A stretch of DNA of 64,000 nucleotides from Thermoplasmata archaeon UBA61 (GTDB lineage Archaea; Thermoplasmatota; Thermoplasmata; Lutacidiplasmatales; UBA184). The DNA is taken from the NCBI GenBank assembly GCA_002503985.1, contig DASW01000002.1:186001-250000 (forward strand), given 5' to 3'. The stretch's first letter is position 1. Every line of letters starts with the position of its first letter. Both the position numbers and the translations under genes were made by a program. Below, in pieces: positions 40,055-47,267 of the stretch. The notes under the pieces are model-generated. The model did not search any database and had not been told where the DNA came from. It was given only the letters and a program-made list of their open reading frames with translations.

Positions 40055-41488
40055 GTGCCCGTTCGCGCGAAGAAGAGCCCGAAGCGCTCGAAGAGCCCGC
40101 CCGCCCGACCGACCCGAGCCCGGACGTCCCCCGCCCGCGGGCGGCGCGTCTACATCGTCACGGGCGGCGTCACGAAGTTCGCAAAGGCCCATCCCGCGAT
40201 GGACTTCCGCCTGATGGTCCGACGGGCATACGACTACGCGCTCAAAGGGGTCCCGAACCTCACCCCGGACCGGATCGACGGGACGCGGATCTCCTACTTC
40301 TCGGACCACTTCACCCGGCAGCTCAAGGCCGCGAGCATGGTCCAGGACTACCTGGGGCTGAACCCGAAGGGTTCGGTTCGGATCGAGTGGGGCGGCGCCA
40401 CCGGCGGAGAATGCGTCCAGGCCGCGTACGAAGCGGTCGCGAGCGGGCGCATGGACGTCTGCCTCGCGGCCGGCTTCGAGACGATGAGCCGGGTCAACAC
40501 CTGGAAGGGGAACGAGTTCATCGCCCTCGCCTCCGACACGAACTTCGACTTCCCGCTCGGCGGGTTCTACACCGGCTACTACGCGCTCATGGTCATGCGC
40601 CACATCTACGAGTACCTGCGGCTCGGAAAGTTCGCGAACGTCCGCGACGAGCGCGAGGCGCAGCGACTCGCGATCGCCGAGGGGAGCCGCATCATGAGCC
40701 TCGTCTCGGTGAAGAACCACCGCAACGCGCTCCACAACCCGTACGCGCAGTACCCGAAGCGCCTGACGGTCGAGGACGTGCTGAACTCGGAGATGATCAG
40801 CTACCCGCTCACGCGCGAACAGATCTGCACGATGAGCGACGGAGCGGCGTGCGTCATCCTCTGTGACGAAGAGCGGGCGAAGGAGTTCACCGACAAGCCG
40901 GTGCAGGTCACCGGCGTGGGCTGCGGCACCGACACGATGCGTCTTTCCGACCGGCCCTTCGGGCGGGTCCCGCTCCTCCCGCACGAGAAGGCGAAGGAGT
41001 ACGAGCACCTCCCGTATCCCGGTGTGCACTCGTTCCGCGCCGGCCGCACCGCGGGGATCGAGGCGTACCGGATGGCGGGGATCACGAAGCCGACGGAGGA
41101 GCTCGACTTCGTCGAGCTCCACGACGCCTACGCGTCGAGCGAGATCCAGACCTACGAGGACCTTGGGCTCTGCCGCTACGGCGAGGGCTACGGGTTCGTC
41201 GAGCGCGGGGACCCGTTCCTGAAGGGGATCGACTATGGGTTCCCGGTCCCCCGGGCCGGCGCCATGCCCGTCAACCCCTCCGGGGGTCTCATCGCATGCG
41301 GCCATCCGGTCGGCGCGACCGGCCTCATGCAGGCGGTCTTCGCGTTCTGGCAGCTCCAGGGAACGATCCCGAAGCACTTCGGGGACCCGGCCCTCCAGCT
41401 GGCAAAGCCCAAGCGCGGCGCCATCCACAGCCACGCGGGGACGGGCTCGGCCGTGACCGTTTCGATCCTCGAGCGGGGGTTCCGATGA
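40055..41488 (+). CDS. Thiolase-superfamily protein with unusual active site
   Basis: About 477 aa. After a Lys/Arg/Pro-rich N-terminal tail of 25-30 residues, the thiolase fold starts VYIVTGGVTKFAKAHPAMDF. The catalytic His segments are present (VELHDAYASSEIQ; NPSGGLIACGHPVGATGLMQ). But the loop that normally holds the nucleophilic Cys reads WGGATGGECVQAAYEAVASG. Gly stands where C-A/S-S-G is expected, and a Cys lies four residues later. The final Cys motif is also replaced (AGTGSAVTVS). In archaea, thiolases paired with DUF35 proteins act in acetoacetyl-CoA and mevalonate formation. This one may be a non-canonical condensing or carrier protein. GTG 40055 chosen for its GGGAG site. The DUF35 gene overlaps its stop (ATGA). 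Confidence 0.87.
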   Translation: MPVRAKKSPKRSKSPPARPTRARTSPARGRRVYIVTGGVTKFAKAHPAMDFRLMVRRAYDYALKGVPNLTPDRIDGTRISYFSDHFTRQLKAASMVQDYLGLNPKGSVRIEWGGATGGECVQAAYEAVASGRMDVCLAAGFETMSRVNTWKGNEFIALASDTNFDFPLGGFYTGYYALMVMRHIYEYLRLGKFANVRDEREAQRLAIAEGSRIMSLVSVKNHRNALHNPYAQYPKRLTVEDVLNSEMISYPLTREQICTMSDGAACVILCDEERAKEFTDKPVQVTGVGCGTDTMRLSDRPFGRVPLLPHEKAKEYEHLPYPGVHSFRAGRTAGIEAYRMAGITKPTEELDFVELHDAYASSEIQTYEDLGLCRYGEGYGFVERGDPFLKGIDYGFPVPRAGAMPVNPSGGLIACGHPVGATGLMQAVFAFWQLQGTIPKHFGDPALQLAKPKRGAIHSHAGTGSAVTVSILERGFR

Positions 41489-42012
41489 GCGCACGCCCCC
41501 GGACGTTCTCGAAGTTCCGAGACGTCCAATCCGAGCTCGAGCAGAGCGGCGCCGCCATCTTCCGGGACGGCGACGGGGTGGAGAGCCTCATCATCCGCAA
41601 CCCGTACACGATCAGCTACATCCACAGCTACGCCGAGGACTCGCCGTTCTTCCTCGGGCTCGCCGAGGGACGACTGCGCGGGTCGAAGTGCCGACGCCCG
41701 AAGTGCGGCTTCGTCTACGGGACCCCGCGAAGCCACTGCATGGTCTGCGGCGCTCCGACGGAGTGGGTCGACCTCCCCACGAAGGGGCGGGTGCATTCCT
41801 GGACGACGTGTCACTTCTCGGGCGAACTGTTCCTCAAGGAAACCCCGTACAGCCTCGCGCTCGTCGAGTTCGACGGGGTCGGGAGCCTCCTGCTCGTCCG
41901 CTTGAGGGACTGCGCCGAGTCGGACCTCTACGTCGGGATGCCCATCGAGGCTCGGTTCGAAGCGAACCCGAAGTACGCGATCACGGACGTCTGGTTCGTC
42001 CCGTCACGCTAA
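41485..42012 (+). CDS. DUF35 / OB-fold acyl-CoA-associated protein
   Basis: A 175-aa partner of the upstream thiolase. A rubredoxin-like zinc ribbon, KCRRPKCGFVYG then HCMVCGAPTEW (two Cys pairs), is followed by an OB-fold: KGRVHSWTTCHFSGELF, LALVEFDGVGSLLLVRL and PIEARFEANPKYAI. In methanogens a DUF35 protein clamps the thiolase and HMG-CoA synthase in one complex. HMG-CoA synthase is not adjacent here. The ATG overlaps the thiolase stop by 4 nt, so equal production is likely. Confidence 0.92.
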   Translation: MSARPRTFSKFRDVQSELEQSGAAIFRDGDGVESLIIRNPYTISYIHSYAEDSPFFLGLAEGRLRGSKCRRPKCGFVYGTPRSHCMVCGAPTEWVDLPTKGRVHSWTTCHFSGELFLKETPYSLALVEFDGVGSLLLVRLRDCAESDLYVGMPIEARFEANPKYAITDVWFVPSR

Positions 42013-42133
42013 CTCCGCGCCTCCCCCCGACGGACGACGTCGGGGGACCCCCGGAAGACCCGGCTCGCCGCGTCCGCCGGTCGGCCGACGATGCCCGCTC
42101 CGAACGGTGTCGTACCGCTCAGACCGGGGGAGG

Positions 42134-42207
42134 TGCCGCGGGCCGGGCTTGAACCGGCGGCTTCAAGATCTTCAGTCTTGCACTCTCCCAAACTGAGTTA
42201 CCGCGGC
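42134..42207 (-). tRNA. tRNA-Phe (GAA)
   Basis: Folds as a complete cloverleaf of 74 nt on the minus strand. The acceptor is GCCGCGG / CCGCGGC with discriminator A, the D stem ACTC / GAGT and the anticodon stem CAAGA / TCTTG with loop CTGAAGA. The anticodon is GAA (Phe). The T arm is GCCGG-TTCAAGC-CCGGC. CCA is not encoded and no intron is present. Confidence 0.96.
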
Positions 42208-42230
42208 ACCGGTCGCCCCGACCGGCCGGG

Positions 42231-42240
42231 CCGTATAAAG
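42231..42240 (-). promoter_or_regulatory. TATA box of tRNA-Phe
   Basis: CTTTATACGG on the minus strand, centred 28 nt before the mature 5' end of the tRNA. Confidence 0.6.
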
Positions 42241-42357
42241 AGTCGGAGGGCGGGTCCGCCACGCCGCCGGGCCGTCGAGGACGGTCGTCGGGCTTTTCGC
42301 CCCGGTCGAACGCGCGCGCTCACGTTCGGAGCGGTCGGCCGGCGTTAGTCACCCCCT

Positions 42358-42366
42358 GATTTTATC
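42358..42366 (+). promoter_or_regulatory. TATA box of topA
   Basis: GATTTTATC, centred 32 nt before the GTG at 42394; leader of about 5 nt. The 42241-42357 stretch before it is GC-rich and holds nothing else that I can identify. Confidence 0.5.
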
Positions 42367-42393
42367 TACGGCGCCCGGCCTGATAATCGAGCC

Positions 42394-44976
42394 GTGGTTC
42401 GCACTCTCGTCGTGGCCGAGAAGTTCAACACCGCCCTCCGGATCGCCATTGTGCTCTCGGATGGGCGGATGAAACGCGCCCGCCTCGAAGGGACGAACGT
42501 CTTCCGGTTCGACCGCCCGGAAGGACCCTACGCCGTCGTGGGGCTGCGCGGCCACATCGTCGAGCTCGACTACCCGAAGGAGCTCTCCGAGTGGACGCTC
42601 GCCGGCCTTCCGAAGCTCCTCGAGACCCGGCCGCTCAAGCGGGTCACCGAGACGGGGATCGTCGCGGCCCTCCAATCGATCGTCCGCGAGTTCGACCGCG
42701 TCATCATCGCGACCGACTTCGACCGCGAGGGCGAGCTCATCGGGCTCGAGTGCCTCGAGCTCCTCCAGAAGGTCCATCCCAAGATCGAGGTGAAGCGGGC
42801 CCAGTACAGCGCGCTCACGCGCGACGCGATCGAGACGAGCTTCACGCATCTCGAAGAGCTCGACCGAGCGCTCGCCGAGGCGGCCGAATCGCGCCAGGAG
42901 ATCGACCTCGTCTGGGGTGCCCTCCTAACGCGCTACCTTTCCCTCACAGCCCAGCAGCGGGGCAAGAGCTTCCTGTCCGTCGGTCGCGTCCAGACCCCCA
43001 CGCTCGCGCTGCTGGTCGAACGGGACCAGGCGATCAAGGAGTTCGTTCCCTCCCCGTTCTGGGAGATCGTCGCGACCGGCGAGAAGGCCGGAGAGGAGTT
43101 TCGCCTCCATCACCATCACGGGATCTTCGAGAAGAAGGTCGACGCGGACCGGATCTTCCGGCTCGTCGCCCACGCCAAGAGCGGGGTCGTGCGGGAGTTC
43201 GCGGAAGAGGAGACCCGACGCCGGCCCCCGGTCCCCTTCTCCACCACGCTCTTCGTCGCCGAGGCGACGCGCATGGGCCTGGGCGCGTCGCGCGTGATGC
43301 GGATCGCCGAGGACCTGTACACCCAGGGTCTGATCAGCTACCCGCGGACGGACAACACGGTCTATCCGCGGGGGCTCGGCCTGCGAACGCTCGTGGAGAA
43401 GTTCCGCGAAGGCCCGTTCGCCGAGGCGGCGGAGTTCGTCCTCCAGCAGCCGTCGTTCCGACCCACACGAGGGCGGACGGAGACGACCGACCACCCCCCG
43501 ATCTATCCGACGGGGGTCGTCGACCCGAAGAAGCTGCGTCCCGACAACGCCGCGGTCTACGAGCTCGTGGTCCGTCGGTTCCTCGCGACGCTCGCCCCCG
43601 ATGCGCTCGGCATCGGACGGACCGCCGCCGTGGAGATCCACGGTGAGCGGTTCCAAGGCAAGGGCCAGTTCCTGACCGACCCGGGCTGGTACCGGGTCTA
43701 TCCGTACTCGAAACCCGACACGGTCCCGATGCCGCGCCTCGTCGTCGGCGAGACCGTCACGGTCCCAAAGGTCGAGCTCGTCGAGGACCAGACCCGGCCT
43801 CCCCGCCGGTACTCGCAGGGCTCCCTCATCCAAGAGATGGAACGCCTCGGGCTCGGGACGAAGAGCACCCGGCACGACGTCCTTCAGAAGCTCTTCGACC
43901 GCCACTACGTGAACCAGCGGCAGCTCGAACCCACGTCTACCGGGATCGCGGTGACCGAGGCGCTGAAGGCTCACGCCCCGGTGATCACCCGACCCGAGAT
44001 GACCCACCGTCTCGAAGAGGACATGGAGCTCGTCGCGGAGTCGAAGAAGCCCAAGGCGGAGGTGTTGGAGGAATCCCGCGAGATGCTCCGCGAGGCGTAC
44101 GCGCTCCTTTCGGCGAACACGAAGGGAGTGAAGGAGACCCTCACGGGCGCGCTCGACCGCCAGCATTTCGTCGGACCGTGTGCGAAGTGTGGTGGCGCGC
44201 TCCAACTCGCGCGGAGCCCCCGGGGGGCACGCTGGGTCCAGTGCGTCAACAACCCCGCCTCGTGCACGGCCACCTACGCGCTCCCCTCGGCGGGCTTCGT
44301 CGAGCCGGCCCCGGAGTTCCTCTGCGCGACCTGCAAGGTCCCCCGTGTGAAGATTACGTTCCGCGGTGTCCGCCCGGACCTCTACTGCGTCAATCCGGAG
44401 TGTCCCGAGCACCACAAGGCGTTCCGGATCGGGATCTGTCCGAGCTGCGGTAGCCCGCTCTCGATCCGCTACTCGTTTGCGGGAAAGCGGTTCGTCGGAT
44501 GCTCCGGCTACCCGGCGTGTCGTGTCACGTACCCGCTGCCCCAGCGGGGAAAGCTCGAGAAGGACCAGCCTCCCTGCCCGGTCTGTCGAGCTCCCGTTGT
44601 GACGGCGATCGAGGCCGGTCGACCCCCGTGGACGCTCTGCATCAACCCCGAATGCCCGTCCCGACTACAGAAGGCCGAAGAGAAGGCCGCCCGGGCGACC
44701 GCCCGGACCGAAGAGAAGGCAGCTCGTGCGTCGGCCCGGGCCGAGGAGAAGGCCGCCCGGCCATCATCCGCCAAGCCCTCCGAGGCGAAGGCCAAGCCCA
44801 AGGGCCGCGGTCGCGTGACGGGAACGGGCAAACCAGCCCCCTCCGCCCGCTCCACCCCCGCACGAGTGGCTCGGGTCGCGAGCCCCACGCGTTCCCGAAG
44901 AGGGAATCGCCGTGCTGAGCCCGTCCCATCCGTCGCGGACGAACCGGACCCCGGGACGCCGTCGACCCCGTCGTGA
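42394..44976 (+). CDS. topA: DNA topoisomerase I (type IA)
   Basis: An 860-aa enzyme that relaxes negative supercoils by a single-strand passage. Toprim: VAEKF with Glu9, and ATDFDREGE (residues 107-115). The active tyrosine is Tyr316 in GLISYPRTDNT. The decatenation/gate region follows with GTKSTRHDVLQKL. Four four-Cys zinc fingers occupy about 590-750 (starting CAKCGG, CATCKV, CPSCGS, CPVCRA). The last 110 residues are a basic Ala/Lys/Pro tail containing an 11-residue repeat. There is no helicase domain, so it is not reverse gyrase. GTG start fits the TATA box. Confidence 0.97.
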   Translation: MVRTLVVAEKFNTALRIAIVLSDGRMKRARLEGTNVFRFDRPEGPYAVVGLRGHIVELDYPKELSEWTLAGLPKLLETRPLKRVTETGIVAALQSIVREFDRVIIATDFDREGELIGLECLELLQKVHPKIEVKRAQYSALTRDAIETSFTHLEELDRALAEAAESRQEIDLVWGALLTRYLSLTAQQRGKSFLSVGRVQTPTLALLVERDQAIKEFVPSPFWEIVATGEKAGEEFRLHHHHGIFEKKVDADRIFRLVAHAKSGVVREFAEEETRRRPPVPFSTTLFVAEATRMGLGASRVMRIAEDLYTQGLISYPRTDNTVYPRGLGLRTLVEKFREGPFAEAAEFVLQQPSFRPTRGRTETTDHPPIYPTGVVDPKKLRPDNAAVYELVVRRFLATLAPDALGIGRTAAVEIHGERFQGKGQFLTDPGWYRVYPYSKPDTVPMPRLVVGETVTVPKVELVEDQTRPPRRYSQGSLIQEMERLGLGTKSTRHDVLQKLFDRHYVNQRQLEPTSTGIAVTEALKAHAPVITRPEMTHRLEEDMELVAESKKPKAEVLEESREMLREAYALLSANTKGVKETLTGALDRQHFVGPCAKCGGALQLARSPRGARWVQCVNNPASCTATYALPSAGFVEPAPEFLCATCKVPRVKITFRGVRPDLYCVNPECPEHHKAFRIGICPSCGSPLSIRYSFAGKRFVGCSGYPACRVTYPLPQRGKLEKDQPPCPVCRAPVVTAIEAGRPPWTLCINPECPSRLQKAEEKAARATARTEEKAARASARAEEKAARPSSAKPSEAKAKPKGRGRVTGTGKPAPSARSTPARVARVASPTRSRRGNRRAEPVPSVADEPDPGTPSTPS
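44677..44775 (+). repeat. Three 33-nt tandem repeats in the topA tail
   Basis: Encodes three 11-residue units, EEKAARATART, EEKAARASARA and EEKAARPSSAK, within the basic C-terminal tail of topoisomerase I. Likely a helical DNA-binding extension; copy number may vary between strains. Confidence 0.7.
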
Positions 44977-45071
44977 GAACGCCATCCGAAAGTCGCCGGC
45001 CCGCCCGGTCGGTCGGCAAGGAGGGGTAAAGCGGATACTCCCGTTCGTCTTTCGCTTAAGTCGAGGGGTCC

Positions 45072-46322
45072 ATGGCCCGATCCTGCTGTCGGTGCTGTTC
45101 GGTCCTCCTTCCGGCCCTTCTCGTCGCGGTGGTCATGATGGTCATCCTCACGGGAGTGCCGACGGGCCGAGCCGTGGGTCCATTGCCCGCCGTCACCCAT
45201 GCCGCTACTGAAAGTCGCGGGCGGGCGGCAACCGAGTTTGTCCCCACGCCTCGGCAGAGCTACGGAATGGCGTACGATCCCCTGCTGCGCGAGCTGGTGC
45301 TGTTCGGGGGAGAGGATTCGTCCAACACTCCCCTCGGAGATACCTGGGTCTACTCGCATGGGAACTGGTCTCCGGTGGCGTCGTCGGTCTCGCCGGCGGC
45401 CCGCTTCGCGGACGGGATCGCCTACGACCCTGCCCTCGGCGGCGTGATTCTCTTCGGGGGTGCGGGATCGGGCACGTTCTTCAACGACACATGGCTCTTC
45501 TCCGACGCGGGGTGGGAACAGCTCGCGCCCGCACAGTCTCCCCCTCTGACCTCGTCGATCAATCTGGTCTACGACTCAACGAGCGGAACCTTGCTGCTCC
45601 TCGGCAGCTTGCCGGTCACGCACGCTCTGATCTTCTGGGAGTTCACCCGGAACACCTGGACCAACATCACGAAGACTGCGGGGACGCTCCCGCCGGCTGT
45701 CTGGGGCAACCTGGCAGACGACCCTGCGGCCCACGGTCTCCTATTCTACGGCGGCACCAACGGATGCTTCGACCCCGAGGGAGGTCTCGCGCTGACGTGG
45801 ATCTATGCGAACGGTGCCTGGACGAACGTCACCCAGGACCAATCCCTCACCCCGGTGAACCCGATGGGGGTCACCACTATGGGATACGACCCGACACGCG
45901 ACGGGGTCGTGATGTTCAGCGGCCTCACCCTGGATTGCCTGGAGACCGATGCAACCTATCTGTTCGCGGACGGCCAGTGGACGAACCTGACGAGCACGGT
46001 CGGCCACCCGCCCCCTCCCCGTTGGAACTCGCGTCTCGTCAACGTTCCGGGCGTGGGGGACATCATCTTCTCGGGCAACGAGAACCCTGTCGGCGGGGTC
46101 AACTCGTTCGGCAACGACACTTGGGTTCTCGGGTCGACGTGGGCTAACGTGCCGATTGTCAGTGAGAGCAGCGGGGGCGGCGGGCTGACCGCGACCAGCG
46201 TCGGATCGACCGATTTGACCGGCGTGGCCGTATGGGTCATCGTCGTGGTCGGGGCGGCGGTCGCGGTCGTGATCTTTCTACGCTGGCCTCCTCCGCCGCG
46301 TGGACCGTCCCGGGGTCACTGA
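45072..46322 (+). CDS. Secreted, membrane-anchored Kelch-type beta-propeller protein
   Basis: A 416-aa surface protein. An N-terminal signal segment (LLPALLVAVVMMVILTGVP) follows a Cys-rich start. Then come about five repeats of the form 'YDP ... VLFGG ... NDTWVY ... W', for example MAYDPLLRELVLFGGED and IAYDPALGGVILFGGAGSG. This is the Kelch/galactose-oxidase propeller pattern. A C-terminal membrane helix (VAVWVIVVVGAAVAVVIFL) and a short Pro/Arg tail anchor it. Many N-X-S/T sites suggest N-glycosylation. Probably binds ligand or partner outside the cell. Single gene. Confidence 0.87.
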   Translation: MARSCCRCCSVLLPALLVAVVMMVILTGVPTGRAVGPLPAVTHAATESRGRAATEFVPTPRQSYGMAYDPLLRELVLFGGEDSSNTPLGDTWVYSHGNWSPVASSVSPAARFADGIAYDPALGGVILFGGAGSGTFFNDTWLFSDAGWEQLAPAQSPPLTSSINLVYDSTSGTLLLLGSLPVTHALIFWEFTRNTWTNITKTAGTLPPAVWGNLADDPAAHGLLFYGGTNGCFDPEGGLALTWIYANGAWTNVTQDQSLTPVNPMGVTTMGYDPTRDGVVMFSGLTLDCLETDATYLFADGQWTNLTSTVGHPPPPRWNSRLVNVPGVGDIIFSGNENPVGGVNSFGNDTWVLGSTWANVPIVSESSGGGGLTATSVGSTDLTGVAVWVIVVVGAAVAVVIFLRWPPPPRGPSRGH

Positions 46323-46505
46323 CCCCCGGGCACCCCATTTGCTCAAGGCGATGGACCGTGGGCGCAACCGAGGCGCGGATCGCGAACCTCCGAGGACCGG
46401 TGAACGGGGGCGCGCGCGACCGAAACCAAAAGGTAGGCACCGGTTCCCTAAGAGCCTCCCTCCCTCCCATCGGAGGGTCGGCCGTTTCCGTATCTCTCGG
46501 CCCGT
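46323..46505. other. Non-coding gap before the creatininase gene
   Basis: No supportable gene between the surface-protein stop and the next promoter. The stretch is GC-rich with some AT-rich pieces (CATTTGCTCAAGG near 46336; AACCAAAAGG near 46424) but no recognisable RNA fold or repeat. Confidence 0.4.
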
Positions 46506-46514
46506 GTTAAATAC
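46506..46514 (+). promoter_or_regulatory. TATA box, leaderless transcript
   Basis: GTTAAATAC centred 26 nt before the GTG at 46536, so transcription should start on the start codon. Confidence 0.55.
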
Positions 46515-46535
46515 GCTCGCCCGGTTCTTCCGAGC

Positions 46536-47258
46536 GTGTCCACTTCCCACCGTCTCCTCGATCTCGACTACCGTTCGTTCGAGCGTCGTCTCGCCTCCAA
46601 CCCGCTCGTGATCGTCCCCGTCGGGGCACTCGAGGCGCATGGCCCCCACCTGCCCCTCGGAGCGGACCAGATCCAGCCGGAGGCGACTGCGTCGGCCCTC
46701 GCCGAGCGCGTCGATGGCCTCGTAGCGCCCACGATCCCGTACGGGTCGGCGCCGGGGGCTCGCCGGTTCCCCGGCACCGTTTCGCTTTCCATCGCCCAGC
46801 TCGAAGACTACGTCGAAGGGGTCCTCTCCGAGCTCGCGCGCTCGGGGGTCCGACGGATCCTCGTGCTATCGGGACACGGCGAGCGCGGGCACATGGCGGC
46901 GCTTCGGGAGGCCGCTGACCACGCGGTCCAGGCGCACCCCGGCACCCGCGCGGTCGTGCTCTGCGACTACGATTTCGTCTACGAGCTGCGGGGTAAGGAG
47001 TCGCCGCCCAACGATGGCCACGCGGGTCTCCTCGAGACGTCCCGGGTCATGGCGCTCGCCCCCGAGACCGTGGGTCCGGCCCGCCCCGTCGTCGAGTACC
47101 GGCACAGCCCCTTCGTCCCGGGTAGTCCGAGCGAGAAGGATTGGCCGGACAGCGTGATCGGGGACACGCGGAACGCCTCCGCCGAGCTCGGCGCCCGGGT
47201 GCAGGCCCACGTCCTCGACCGCCTGGTCGAGACGGTCCGTACGCTCTTGCCGACCTAG
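46536..47258 (+). CDS. Creatininase-family amidohydrolase (possible ArfB)
   Basis: A 240-aa metal-dependent hydrolase. VIVPVGALEAHGPHLPLGAD supplies metal ligands (Glu, His, Asp), SGHGERGHMAALREAAD replaces the commoner GHGGN, and NDGHAGLLETSRVMAL supplies the last His and Glu. In archaea, one member (ArfB) deformylates an early riboflavin/F420 precursor, and others act in peptide-cofactor maturation. The sequence alone does not tell them apart. GTG start supported by the leaderless promoter. Located 9 nt before uvrA, so it may be cotranscribed with the repair genes. Confidence 0.87.
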   Translation: MSTSHRLLDLDYRSFERRLASNPLVIVPVGALEAHGPHLPLGADQIQPEATASALAERVDGLVAPTIPYGSAPGARRFPGTVSLSIAQLEDYVEGVLSELARSGVRRILVLSGHGERGHMAALREAADHAVQAHPGTRAVVLCDYDFVYELRGKESPPNDGHAGLLETSRVMALAPETVGPARPVVEYRHSPFVPGSPSEKDWPDSVIGDTRNASAELGARVQAHVLDRLVETVRTLLPT

Positions 47259-47267
47259 GCCAGTATC

